The notes under the pieces were generated by a model. That model did no database searches. It worked only from the letters and a program-made list of their open reading frames with translations, and was not told the DNA's origin. Of a DNA stretch of 64,000 bases, positions 49,274-59,681 are shown piece after piece. The position numbers and the translations under genes are program-made. Within the stretch, counting starts at the first letter, position 1; each line of letters begins with the position of its first letter. The DNA comes from Rhynchopus sp. YZ270_cl-10 (Eukaryota > Euglenozoa > Diplonemea > Diplonemida > Diplonemidae), in the NCBI GenBank assembly GCA_964035575.1, contig OZ037896.1:1116001-1180000 (forward strand). Direction: 5' to 3'.

Positions 49274-49726
49274 ATGCACATGTTTCACCGTGGGGGTGGG
49301 AAGAACGGGTTTGCCGAGCTGCAGGTGCAGAAAGACCTGAATCGTTCTGACGAGCACACCACGGCACAGACCTGCGAGGGGATGCAGTGTGGTGCAGGGG
49401 GTGACGGTGGGTCTGGTGTGGAGGGGGAGGTGGGTGGGAACCCCGACACTGCTGCGTTATCTCCTCAGGATGTAAGCGAACCTCACCACACACAGGGGGA
49501 CAGGGTTCACACACTAGGCGCTTGTATGGAGCGAGAGAAGAAGATGGAGCCCGTCAAGAATAAGCCAACGCTGAAGATGTGCCGCCGACACCAGGGAAAG
49601 CACGGCTTCAAGGAGTACAAGCCTGACACAGCGAAGGAGACACCACCCGCACCGCAGAAAGGGGAGGGGGAGGTTGTGTTCAAGTGTGGTGAGGCGACAG
49701 CTTCTGATACACCACCGAAGAAGTGA
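49274..49726 (+). CDS. Tandem-array small protein, copy 2 (150 residues)
   Basis: Nearly identical to copy 1 in both conserved blocks (MHMFHRGGGKNGFAELQVQ and CRRHQGKHGFKEYKPDTAKE), with a longer charged link (MEREKKMEPVKNKPTLK). The spacing from copy 1 is about 560 bases. The following spacer includes CTTGCCACGTGTCGTCTC, shared by the array. Confidence 0.7.
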   Translation: MHMFHRGGGKNGFAELQVQKDLNRSDEHTTAQTCEGMQCGAGGDGGSGVEGEVGGNPDTAALSPQDVSEPHHTQGDRVHTLGACMEREKKMEPVKNKPTLKMCRRHQGKHGFKEYKPDTAKETPPAPQKGEGEVVFKCGEATASDTPPKK

Positions 49727-49941
49727 CGCTGTGTTTCTTTCCTAACAATACAAAGTACTGTACACCCGAAAACTACTTGCCACGTGTCGTCTCTTTTGAG
49801 TTTGCAGTTTTCCACCCACAACAAAAAATTGCCTTCACGCACCCCCCTACTGTCAGGCACACTTTGCTCTCATAGCACTTTTTCGGTCTGCTTTTTCCTT
49901 CTGTTCTCCGCTAATTCCTTCCGCTCTTCCTTTCTCTGGTT

Positions 49942-50402
49942 ATGCTCATGTTTCACCGTGGGGTTGGGAAGAACGGGTTTTCCGAGCTGCAGGTGCAGAA
50001 AGACCTGAATCGTTCTGGCCGGCACAGACCTGCGAGGGGATGCAGTGTGGTGCAGGGGGTGACGGTGGGTCTGGTGTGGAGGGGGAGGTGGGTGGGAACC
50101 CCGACACTGCTGCGTTATCTCCTCAGGATGTAAGCGAACCTCACCACACACAGGGGGACAGGGTTCACACACTAGACGCTTGTATGGAGCGAGAGAAGAA
50201 GGTGGAGCCCGTCAAGAATAATCCAATGCTGAAGATGTGTGACCGGCACCAGGGAAAGCACGGCTTCAAGGTGTACAAGCCTGACACAGCGAAGGAGACA
50301 CCACCCGCACCGCAGAAAGGGGAGGGGGAGGTTGTGTTCAAGTGTGGTGAGGCGACAGCTTCTGATACACCACCGAAGAAGCGACGCTGTGTACTTTCCT
50401 AA
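49942..50402 (+). pseudogene. Tandem-array copy 3, frameshifted
   Basis: The start MLMFHRGVGKNGFSELQVQK is intact. A loss of about 10 bases near 50016 (TCTGGCCGGCACAG where copy 2 has the longer TCTGACGAGCACACC..) shifts the frame. The rest of the family sequence continues in another frame from about 50040 and ends PPKKRRCVLS because the usual stop is changed. The second half on its own could still be expressed only if it has its own start. Confidence 0.6.
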
Positions 50403-50600
50403 CAATACAAACAGTGCTGTACACCTGAAAACTACTTGCCACGTGTCGTCTCTTTTGAGTTTGCAGTTTTCCACCCACAACAAAAAATTGCCTTCACGCA
50501 CCCCCCTACTGTCAGGCACACTTTGCTCTCATAGCACTTTTTCGGTCTGCTTTTTCCTTCTGTTCTCCGCTAATTCCTTCCGCTCTTCCTTTCTCTGGTT

Positions 50601-51032
50601 ATGCTCATGTTTCACCGTGGGGTTGGGAAGAATGGGTTCGCTGAGCTGCAGGTGCAGAAAGACCTGAATCGTTCTGACGAGCACACCACGGCACAGACCT
50701 GCGAGGGGATGCAGTGTGGTGCAGGGGGTGACGGTGGGTCTGGTGTGGAGGGGGAGGTGGGTGGGAACCCCGACACTGCTGCGTTATCTCCTCAGGATGT
50801 AAGCGAACCTCACCACACACAGGAGGACAGGGTTCACACACTAGACACTTGTATGGAGCGAGAGAAGAAGAAGCCAATGAAGATGTGCCGCCGACACCAG
50901 GGAAAGCACGGCTTCAAGGAGTACAAGCCTGACACAGCGAAGGAGACACCACCCGCACCACAGAAAGGGGAGGGGGAGGTTGTGTTCAAGTGTGGTGAGG
51001 CGACAGCTTCTGATATACCGCCGAAGAAGTGA
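50601..51032 (+). CDS. Tandem-array small protein, copy 4 (143 residues)
   Basis: Full-length member: MLMFHRGVGKNGFAELQVQK, then the variable middle, CRRHQGKHGFKEYKPDTAKE, and the end ASDIPPKK. The upstream spacer (about 50403-50600) matches that of copy 3 almost exactly, so the array grew by unequal exchange of gene-plus-spacer units of about 660 bases. Confidence 0.7.
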   Translation: MLMFHRGVGKNGFAELQVQKDLNRSDEHTTAQTCEGMQCGAGGDGGSGVEGEVGGNPDTAALSPQDVSEPHHTQEDRVHTLDTCMEREKKKPMKMCRRHQGKHGFKEYKPDTAKETPPAPQKGEGEVVFKCGEATASDIPPKK

Positions 51033-51226
51033 CGCTGTGTTCTCTCCAAACAGTACACCTGACACGTGTCGTCTCTGTTGAGTTTGCAGTTTTCCACCCA
51101 CAGCAGAAATTCGTTTTCACGCACCCCTACTGTCAGGCACACTTTGCTCTCACAGCCCTTTTTTCGGTCTGCTTTTTCCTTCTGTTCTCCGCTGATTCCT
51201 TCCGCTCTTCCTTTCTCTGGTTGACC

Positions 51227-51492
51227 CCGACACTGCTGCGTTATCTCCTCAGGATGTAAGCGAACCTCACCACACACAGGGGGAGGACAGGGTTCACACA
51301 GACACTTGTACAGAGCGGGAGAAGAAGCCAATGAATATGTGCCACGGATACCAGGGAAAGCACGGCTTCAAGGAGTACAAGCCTGACACAGCGAAGGAGA
51401 CACCACCCGCACCACAGAAAGGGGAGGGGGAGGTTGTGTTCAAGTGTGGTGAGGCGACAGCTTCTGATGCACCGCCGAAGAAGGAGGGGTGA
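51227..51492 (+). pseudogene. Tandem-array copy 5, 5' truncated
   Basis: Begins within the middle of the family sequence (DPDTAALSPQDVSEPHHTQ) directly after a spacer. It lacks the ATG and the first conserved block but keeps the second (CHGYQGKHGFKEYKPDTAKE) and the tail. No start was found, so it is probably a dead end-copy of the array. Confidence 0.6.
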
Positions 51493-51960
51493 CAACTGCA
51501 GACATTTTTTTTTGGTTTTTTTATATGAGCAACAGGGTTCTCGCCAAGATTTGGGGTTTTCAGGAAGTGAGGGCCTAAAAAAGACCTCCAAAAAAAAAAC
51601 CCCTCGCAGCGGTGGAGGCGCGGGGATACACTCACTACAATTTTGAGAAAGGGTTTCGCACGAAATGACCCGGTTTGTAGTACACAACATGGGATCTATG
51701 ATCTCTGATTTTCATTCATTTATTACTATGTATAGGGGCCCAACTCAGTTCTGGTGCTCGATGGACTAAATTTGCCAACAACTTTATTCAGCATCTCCAG
51801 TGGGCAGCTCCTTCAAGCCTACAGCACCCCTTGGCGAGAAGTACCACAATGAAATACAATACAAAACAAACAGGGTAGAAAAACAAAAAAACAAAAAGAA
51901 AACAAAGTTGAAACAAACTTTTTCAAACCCCTTGGCGAGAACCCTGAGCAAAGCACTACC
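51493..51960. other. Intergenic up to the foldback element
   Basis: Contains AACCCCTCGCAGCGG and a short CCTTGGCGAGAA word present near 51829 and 51928. No gene. Confidence 0.45.
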
Positions 51961-51966
51961 TAAACT

Positions 51967-54160
51967 CATAGTTCGTAGTCCGCCGGAGTCCGCCAAAAAA
52001 AATTTCACCAAGACCCGCCCGAGTTGAGACGGACCTGAGACGGACCTGAGACGGACTCAGGCAAACTCCGCCCGAGTCCGCCCGAGTCCGTCTCAGGTCC
52101 GTCTCAGGTCTGTCTCAACTCGGGCGGACCTGAGACGGACCTGAGACGGACTCGGGCGGACTCGGGCGGAGTTTGCCCGAGTTGGGGTACGAACACCCTC
52201 CATGGTTGTACAAAGTACTCGAAGAGTATCGAGTACTCGAAAGCGAAAAAAATAGGCCACTCGACACTCGAGTACTCGCCCGACCCATTTTTTTTTCTCT
52301 TCAATTTACTCGTTCTGGCACTCGAGTACTCGAACGAGTGAAAAAAGTGGGGGGAAAAAAAAACAGTACTCGGCCGAGTACTCGAGACTTTTTTCTACTC
52401 GTTCGAGTACTCGAGTGCCAGAACGAGTAAATTGAAGAGAAAAAAAAATGGGTCGGGCGAGTACTCGAGTGTCGAGTGGCCTATTTTTTTCGTTTTCGAG
52501 TACTCGATACTCTTCGAGTACTTTGTACAACCATGACCCTCACTCCATTTTCCACCTTGGGATGCTGCCCCATCCCTCAAATAAAAGTTTCGCCCACCCC
52601 ATCCCCAGTAAACCATTTGCGCAGGGAGTTGTTTGTATTTTAATTTTTGTATTATTATCATTGTTATAAATATACATAGCGCTCTATTTAGAGTATTAGG
52701 GTATACTTAGAGTCTGGGATTTTGGGCCAAGTCAGTTAGAGTCCAGTTAGAGTATAATTAGAGTCGCTTTTCTTCAATTAGACTATAATTAGAGTGCAGT
52801 TAGAGCATAATTAGACTCTAACTACACTCTAATTATAGTCTAATTAGAGTAAAACAACAGGCTTCTTGTAGGTGCAAACGCCGTAAGGAACCGGTTCCCC
52901 TAAGGTTCCTCTGTAGGACCCAGGTGCCCAGGTACCCACATAGCTGAAAATAAGACTTGGGGAACCGAGTTCTCAGCCGGACTGGGACACAATATGTGAA
53001 GGCGCTGTGGGTCCGCCTGAAAGCGGGTCGGGGACCCGGTCGCGGGAGGGTGGGGGCCTAGTCCTAGTCCTACTGTACCTAGTACCCAGTACCGGGACTC
53101 GGGACCCAACTCCCAGCAACAAGGGGCGCCTTTTGGCGGGCGTTATTGAAGGTGTTTCGGGTGCAAAGTTTTCTACAAATGTTGATGCGCGGGTACAGAA
53201 GTGGTGTCTTGTTCTTTCATCTGTAGGAATGTAAATGTCAATCGAATTTAACTACCACTAAGGGGTCGAAGGGGTAATCCCAGTATCAACGGCTGTGTTG
53301 ACGGGAAATCTATAGCGAGCATACGTTCATTTCATCCGAAGAAATACTACTTATGAACCCAGGAGAGATCCAAGCCTGAACGCGCTGAACAACTACCCGC
53401 GATTGACTTAGATGTTATACCAAAGAGAATTCATAACAAAACAACACCCTGCCCCATACACTAAATAGCCATGTTTCAAGTGCATGCCCTGGGCCAAAAT
53501 TCCTGTGCTAAAAAGGCAACAAGACCATCCACAAGGAGTGTGAATTGTGCACTGGTTTTCTGGGGGAACAAACAATATTTTCTTGTGTCTGGTTCTCTGC
53601 AAGCAGAGAACAGACTTTCTGGATTACAAAGTCGAATTTCTTGCACTAGCTATGCCCCCTGGGTTGATGGCTATAGCATTGGTTGATGTGTCCCTCTTTA
53701 GTGACCCTCTTATAAGACTCTAATTAGACTCTAATTAGACTCTAATTAGAGCCCAGTTAGAGTATTAGAGTTCAGTTAGAGTTTTAAAGACTCTAATTAT
53801 ACTCTAACTGCCGACTCTAATGATCTAATTAGAGTCTAATTAGAGCGCTATGTATAAATGTAATAATATTATATACCTGGATATTACCAGCTATTTCATT
53901 CAAAAATATAATACAAACAACTCCCTGCGCAAATGGTGTACTTTTCGCTTTCTTCATAGACATTGAGATGGGGTGGGTGAAAATTTTGCATTTGCTGAGG
54001 GATGGGGCAGTATCCCGAGGTGGAAAATGGAGTGAGGGTGGTCGTACCCCAGCTCGGGCCCGAGTCCGCCCGGCGGACCTGAGACGGACTTTCAAAGTCC
54101 GCCAAAAGTCCGTCTCGACTCGGGCGGACTCGGGCGGACTCCGGCGGACTACGAACTATG
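51967..54160. mobile_element. 2.2 kb foldback DNA transposon with TAAACT target duplication
   Basis: The ends are perfect inverted copies over 28 bases, starting CATAGTTCGTAGTCCGCC. They are flanked by TAAACT at 51961-51966 and 54161-54166. The inverted homology continues, with interruptions, for some 330 bases on each side, then GACTCTAATTAGA-type arrays (about 52680-52850 and 53715-53850). CCTGAGACGGA arrays lie in the left arm (52027-52160). The 850-base centre (52860-53710) has no transposase that I can recognise, so the element is probably non-autonomous. Confidence 0.85.
52201..52535. mobile_element. 335-base palindromic foldback element nested in the 2.2 kb element
   Basis: From CATGGTTGTACAAAGTACTC to its mirror GAGTACTTTGTACAACCATG the arms of about 150 bases are inverted copies, rich in CGAGTACTCG words. 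ACCCTC flanks both sides (52195-52200 and 52536-52541). The uninterrupted opposite arm of the host element, near 54030-54045, reads GGAGTGAGGGTGGTCGTACC with a single copy, showing the pre-insertion state. Confidence 0.85.
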
Positions 54161-54166
54161 TAAACT

Positions 54167-54440
54167 AAGCAAAAAAGATGGTAAGAACCTGCTCTCAAAA
54201 GTGCCAGAATCTAGCTAAGCTTTTGATCTTAAAATATGAGGCGAAAAGACGTACAGATTGTTGTTGATTGTTGTTTTTTTTATGCACACAACCCTGTTGA
54301 TTTGATTCAATAAGGGTATTTTTAAAGAGAAATCTATCCCACAGCTAAGAGACAAAAAGTTGACTTTTTTTCTTTTGCTAAATTCCCCCCTAACCTAACA
54401 CCACCACTCCAGGGGGAGAGGTCCTTTTAAAAAAAAACTG
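54167..54440 (+). promoter_or_regulatory. Leader of the glycosidase gene with polypyrimidine/AG
   Basis: TTCCCCCCTAACC and CACCACCACTCCAG end at 54412, 29 bases before the start codon at 54441, resembling a trans-splice acceptor. The remainder shows nothing. Confidence 0.4.
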
Positions 54441-56966
54441 ATGATGCTGTCGCTGTTTGCGCTTACTCATGTGGTGGGCGCACCTATCACAGAGCCGTGG
54501 TTGCCAATGCATTCTTACACTGTGTCGGGTGCTGCTGTGGACACGTCGCCAGACCCGCTGGTGCAGTACAGGTGGAACGAAGGCGTCGATACCGTGCCTC
54601 TGCAGTACTACCGTTCGCAGGCGGTCAGTGCGAAGTCCGTGCCCGAGGGGGCGTTCATCGGGCTTGAGTCTGTGGCCACAGGGAATGTCAATGTGACGTG
54701 CATGGGCCCAGGGTGGCTTGTTCTTGACTTTGGTACAGAGCGGGCAGGGTGGATGGAGTTCACATCGCAAGATATGCGTGTCGTCAGCGTGCTTGCCTCC
54801 ATCAGCGAGTTTGCGCAGCCGTGGTTGAACCCAACCAAGACGATGCAGCCGGTTGCCTACGACAACGGTGTGTACCGTCTTGAGACCAACACCCCCGAGC
54901 TGTACGAAGGCGTCAGCTACGGATGGGTCATGCAGTCGCCAGACGCAGCCTTCAAGCCATGGAGCATCACGAACCTGACCGTGGCCGCACAGATCAAGCC
55001 GTTCAACTACACCGGGAGCTTCACCTCCTCTGACAAGGTGCTGGAGGAGATCTGGTACACGGGTGCCTACTCCTCGCGTCTCAACATGAACACAAACTAC
55101 TTCTCCTCGATCCTCATGGACCGTGGCGACAGGGTTGCCATCCAAGGTGACGGACACCCTACCATGGCGGCTGCGCTCGTAGCCTTCGAATCGTCCTACG
55201 AGCTTGTCGCGGTCATGCTCAACTCCACAGACAGCTCGAACCACACTGTCGTGGACCAGACCATTCTCGCGTACCCGGTCTACTGGACGATGTCTGTGAA
55301 CGACTGGCTCTGGCAGTCCGGGAATGTGTCAGGGTATCTGCACTTCAAGAAGGACATTGCGAAGATCATTGACGCACGCGCGCAGAACTTCCTCACGTCG
55401 AACCTGGTGTGGATGGGGTGGGACGACCGCATCGACAATGGATGGTGCGGGAACCCTTGCAACCGCGAGGCCACGTTGGGGCTGGCTGCGCTCGTTGTGA
55501 AGGCTGCACGCGACTTCTCAAAGGGTCTTCTGCATGCTGGCGACACAGCCGGAGCACAGCAGTACGAAACCCTTGCGGCGAACCTGACGGCAACACTCCG
55601 CAGCACATCCCCACACGGCAAGCCTTGGTACACCGAGTACGGCGTGCACGCCCTCGCTAACGCAGTCAACGGTGACGTTGCCACCCCTGAAGAGTACGAC
55701 GCAATCTTCACACAGTCCTTCAACGACAGCACCCAGATCTGCTCGTGGAGCCCCTTCAACTCATACTACATCCTGCAGGCCCTCGGCAACATGGGCAAGA
55801 AGGACTACGCTGCGTCCATGATGAAGCTGTGCTGGGGTGGCATCCTCAAGCTCGGCAAGGGCTGCTTCTGGGAGCTCTTCAGCCCTGAGTGGAGCAGCTT
55901 CATGACCTATGGAGGCAAGGCGCCGACCCGCCCGAGCTACTGCCACCCATGGTCGAACGGCCCGACACACTACCTCAGCTGGATGCACGCCGGCATCCGC
56001 GCACTCACACCAGGATACTCCCAGTACCTCTTTGTGCCTGCGTTGGTCCCCAGCGCACCTTCGACAGAGGCGACGGTGGGCACACCACATGGTCCCATCA
56101 GTGTCTCAACTGAGCGTGTCGGCCAGACCTGGGAGATGCGTGTCTCTGCACAGACAGGCGGTGTACTGGCCGTGCCGCGCACACAGTACGACTGCACGCT
56201 GCACTCTGTGCACCTCAACGGCGTGCCGCACACCTCTACGAAGCTCGCTGCAAGCACGCTCTCTGCACACGAGGTTGCATCGCACGCCACATACAAGCTC
56301 AACGCAGGCACACACACCATGACCGTCACCTACCAGGGCGGCGCCTGCGGTGTTGCCCAACAAGCCACCCCACAGGGTGTCACAGGGGTGCCGCACATCC
56401 CCCCATTCCCGGTTCCATCCTACCCTTCGAAGAGCGGCCTGGACAACACGACAGGGGGGTCGTGGATAGGGAAGTACGGCTCTGCGGGGTACGCACTGTA
56501 CGCCTTCAACGAAGGGGCCGAAGATGTCATCTCGATGCCGTCATGGGCGAATGTGTCCTTCTTTCGTTACAACCCTGCGTCAACCAAGGTGGTCGAAGGG
56601 GTCGGCGCCAACGCAAGCTTTCTACAGGACCCAAGCAACCCAGTGACCCGCAGACTTGGTATTGTAGGCAAGCTCGACGGATCCGACGGCAACCAAGGAA
56701 CAGTCATCGATCTGGCCGTCGAACCAGGCATGCGCTTCAAGGCCAGCATCTACATCGCCACAGGCTGGGGCAACTCCAGCGCCATCAGAACAATGGACCT
56801 CAAAGGTAACGTCATCGCCCCCACCCCCCTCATCGAGAACCCTACCGGTGGTGTCTACTGGTCAGTGACACCCAATGCAGCAGAAGGGGGCGTTCGGTTC
56901 CGTGTAATGGGTACGGAGGCAAGCCAGTGGCTGTCCGCTGTCTTCCTTGATACCGTGACAGAGTGA
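54441..56966 (+). CDS. Secreted alpha-L-rhamnosidase-like glycosidase (six-hairpin fold)
   Basis: The 841-residue product begins MMLSLFALTHVVGAPI, a signal peptide. Residues 25-190 should be a beta-sandwich. The (alpha/alpha)6 catalytic domain spans about 195-530. SSILMDRGDRVAIQGDGHP at about 222-240 is the counterpart of the DxPxRxxRxGWxGD active-site region of family GH78 enzymes, and MGWDDRIDNGWCGNPCNREA follows at about 325-344. The C-terminal sandwich of that family is visible (LTPGYSQYLFVPALV, then TPHGPISVSTERVGQTWEMR). An extra beta-rich domain fills 670-841. These enzymes remove terminal rhamnose or related sugars from polysaccharides. Single frame without introns and of bacterial or fungal character, so acquisition by transfer is plausible. 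Exact substrate unknown. Confidence 0.8.
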   Translation: MMLSLFALTHVVGAPITEPWLPMHSYTVSGAAVDTSPDPLVQYRWNEGVDTVPLQYYRSQAVSAKSVPEGAFIGLESVATGNVNVTCMGPGWLVLDFGTERAGWMEFTSQDMRVVSVLASISEFAQPWLNPTKTMQPVAYDNGVYRLETNTPELYEGVSYGWVMQSPDAAFKPWSITNLTVAAQIKPFNYTGSFTSSDKVLEEIWYTGAYSSRLNMNTNYFSSILMDRGDRVAIQGDGHPTMAAALVAFESSYELVAVMLNSTDSSNHTVVDQTILAYPVYWTMSVNDWLWQSGNVSGYLHFKKDIAKIIDARAQNFLTSNLVWMGWDDRIDNGWCGNPCNREATLGLAALVVKAARDFSKGLLHAGDTAGAQQYETLAANLTATLRSTSPHGKPWYTEYGVHALANAVNGDVATPEEYDAIFTQSFNDSTQICSWSPFNSYYILQALGNMGKKDYAASMMKLCWGGILKLGKGCFWELFSPEWSSFMTYGGKAPTRPSYCHPWSNGPTHYLSWMHAGIRALTPGYSQYLFVPALVPSAPSTEATVGTPHGPISVSTERVGQTWEMRVSAQTGGVLAVPRTQYDCTLHSVHLNGVPHTSTKLAASTLSAHEVASHATYKLNAGTHTMTVTYQGGACGVAQQATPQGVTGVPHIPPFPVPSYPSKSGLDNTTGGSWIGKYGSAGYALYAFNEGAEDVISMPSWANVSFFRYNPASTKVVEGVGANASFLQDPSNPVTRRLGIVGKLDGSDGNQGTVIDLAVEPGMRFKASIYIATGWGNSSAIRTMDLKGNVIAPTPLIENPTGGVYWSVTPNAAEGGVRFRVMGTEASQWLSAVFLDTVTE

Positions 56967-57183
56967 AGATAAAATGGGGAGGGGAGGAGTGGTTTTGCAT
57001 TTCTGTGTGATTTCGTTGGGTTGGGGGGTGATTGTCTGTATTGCTTTTGGGGATTTATTTCGCCTTCGGGCAACTTTGTTGTACAGAACTTCTTGGGAAA
57101 ACATCTAACTATAGCTGTTAAAGGATCTCAGGGAGCTTATTTTTTGGTCTTTTTTTTTTGTGCAAACAATGTGTATGTATTTG

Positions 57184-57222
57184 TTTTCGATGTGCACAAG
57201 AGGTTCGTCTTTCACATTTCCC
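57184..57222 (+). repeat. Hairpin repeat, family H2
   Basis: TCGATGTGC, ACAAGAG, GTTCGTCTTTCACATTTCC. Confidence 0.5.
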
Positions 57223-57597
57223 CCCTCTTTTTTGGTCGTGTGTGTACAAGAGACCATTTGTGAAGTTTTAAAGGTGTCTAAGGAAGGCCTGGTATTTTTA
57301 AAAAAAATCGTTTTCTTTATATGGTACGGTTGAAGACAGAAGAGTGGGTGATGCAATGGTATGTAGCTCCAAAATACACTCTTAAAAAGAGTGTCAGCTT
57401 CCGCAGTAGACCCCCTCACCTCCCCACCCCCCAATTTTGCATATGCACATCGTGTACACGAGCTATGCTGGGTTTGTGTAGTATTTGTTCCCTGTTTCTC
57501 CCCTCCCTCCCTCTCTCCCTCCTCTCCACGGAACGTCAGTGTTTTGCATCCCAGAGTTTGCGTGCATACCAACGTCACCCCCCTTTTTTTTTTCGAA

Positions 57598-57690
57598 ATG
57601 GATGTCGGACTGCATGGTTGGGTGTCCACCCCCCGGTACACCCGGTCAAGGTACACTGTTTACGAGAGGGCTTTTGTATTTCAACTCTAC
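57598..57690 (+). repeat. Hairpin repeat, family H3
   Basis: ATGGATGTCGGACTGCATGG, then CCGGTACACCCGGTC, then AAGGTACACTGTTTACGAGA, then CTTTTGTATTTCAACTC. Confidence 0.7.
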
Positions 57691-58886
57691 TGTTTAGATG
57701 TGTATTCACGTGAGGCATATTTCTCAACGTATTCTTCTTGGCCGTTCTGTGGATGTATAAATTGCAAAGAACGATCAAAAAGAACGAGATACTAAGCATA
57801 CCCTTTCTGTGTGCTTTCATCCAGCTGACATCGTACTTTCAATGGGCAATTTATAACGTTTTGTAAGGAACACACGAAGAACGAACTGCAACATACCATT
57901 GAGGGTGGTATTAAATATCCCCCTACCCTTGGCCGTTGTCTGCACCTAAGGGGGGGGCGTCTTGTATTCAACCCACCTCCACGGTTACCCATGCGGGTTA
58001 TTGTGTCAGCAACATCGAACAAAACAAAACAAAACAAAACAAAATATCGGACAAAAACCTGGTTATATTCCAAAAGAATCCAAAACCTTACCACAACACC
58101 CCACCCCCACCCCCACGTCCACTTTCCAATTTAACCTCTTGTCTGGTTCCCACGATTATTCGCAAAACGAACCCCGCAAAATAGGGTTGTCAGAGGAGTA
58201 TTAGTGAGCATTGCTTTTCCCCCTACCCTAGCTAGAGAGTGGGGGGGGGAAAGGGGTGGGCTCTTCCCCGCAGCGTCTGATGATGTGCTCTGCGTGCAAC
58301 CCTAGACAGTCTGGACTGTGAGTTTGGGTGCGTGGCGAGAGGGGGTGGGTATTTGGTCTTGCACGTCTTGCATGACTCTGTGGTACACATTGTGGCCATG
58401 ATGTGTATGGTGCTGTGTCAGGATGAGGGAAGGGGACGCCGTGCAGCGTTACGATGCTCTTTGGAACACTATGAACAGGAGGTGGTTAGAATTTATAGCC
58501 CCAACGTGTAGTACAGTGCGGTGTGTGATGCAGATAATAGAGTCGGTGGTGCCATCTTCAGCAGCGTCTTGCAGGTAGATGCATTGCCATCCGCAAGCCC
58601 TCGATGTGGATGGACAACTGGGTGGGGGGTGATGGGGTCTGACTGTGTGTGATGTGGATCGGCCTTTGGCAGATAGAACGCAGCCTAAGGGAGAGAAGGG
58701 AATGCATGCTGACCTGGGGACGGGCGGGGGGTGGGGGATGAAGCTTAAATGGGAAGGAGGGAGGGGAGGAGAGGAGGGGGAAGAACGAAGGAACAGGTCG
58801 TAACGGAGGCAGAGTGGCTGATGCGGCAGAGAAGGGGCAGAAGAGGGTTCTTCCGAGGGTGCGAGGTGGCCGCCGCACTCCTCAAT

Positions 58887-59681
58887 GAGTCTTTTAGACA
58901 GTGGTGACTAAGCATGCGAGGCTTAGGTTCATCTTGGCGATGCAGCTCTTCTGCTGTGCTCCTCCTGCAGTGCTGTCCATCTCGTGGTGCATCGGTTCTT
59001 TATCGGTGAGCTCAGAGGTGTTGATGGTGCAGGTGTGCAGCATGTGGGTGGTTTGGGGGTGGGTGATGTGCGGTGTGGTGTTCGACTATTGTGCATGGGG
59101 AGGGGACCTGCGTGGTGAGGTGGGTGCTGGCGTCTGTGAGGTGGAGGTGTTGTGGGTGAGGAGCTGACGACCTTGAGTGCAAACACAACCCTCGCAAAAG
59201 GGTGCACCTGGCTGTGGTCCAGAGTGAGATGCGTACAGAGGCGTGTGTGTACACTGCTGTGGTGGGTGGGGTGTGGGTGCTGCGGAGAAGGATCCTGAAG
59301 CAGACGCAGAGGGCTTGCCTTTGTGGATGGGGATGGGGTGGGTGAGGGACACCCGACAGACCTGTGCATGGCCGCATCCTGCTTGGACACTCCATGCAGT
59401 GGTCAGCATGCATGGGCAGGCTGCTGTGTTGTGCCTCTTCATGCGAATGGTGTAGGTGCACGGGCTTTGGTTTATTCCACATCAACAGCGTTGATGTGAC
59501 GGCTGTGTGCAATCCACCATAAACACCTTCCCAGTGCAGCTGTGTGACGGGCCAGGGTTCTTTTGAGCACCCCGGGCACTCCACAGATGCGCTTGCTTTG
59601 CTTGCTTGGTCCGCCCATGCAATGCAGCGGGGGAGACTGTTTGCTGTGGACACGCTCTTGGGGTCTTGATGTGCACGTCTT
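58887..59681 (+). repeat. Long interspersed repeat R, copy C
   Basis: Shares the H1 hairpin start (GTGACTAAGC, ATGCGAG, GCTTAGGTTCATC) and about 0.7 kb with copies A and B. It has one insertion near 59180-59255 and stops at GATGTGCACGTCTT, where B continues for a further 450 bases. Same orientation as the genes; it ends about 480 bases before the ankyrin gene. Confidence 0.8.

Larger units (their letters stand above)
56967..58886. other. Intergenic region before repeat copy C
   Basis: Contains family H2 hairpins near 57184 and 57695, an H3 copy at 57598, an AAAAC run near 58020-58043 and G-rich sequence near 58230-58260. A minus-strand frame at 58558-58878 is Pro/Ser/Leu-rich and not convincing as a gene. 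Confidence 0.45.

Noticed and set aside
58558-58878. A 106-codon minus-strand Pro/Ser/Leu-rich frame
   Set aside because: The composition is explained by G-rich sequence on the opposite strand; no start context or domain.
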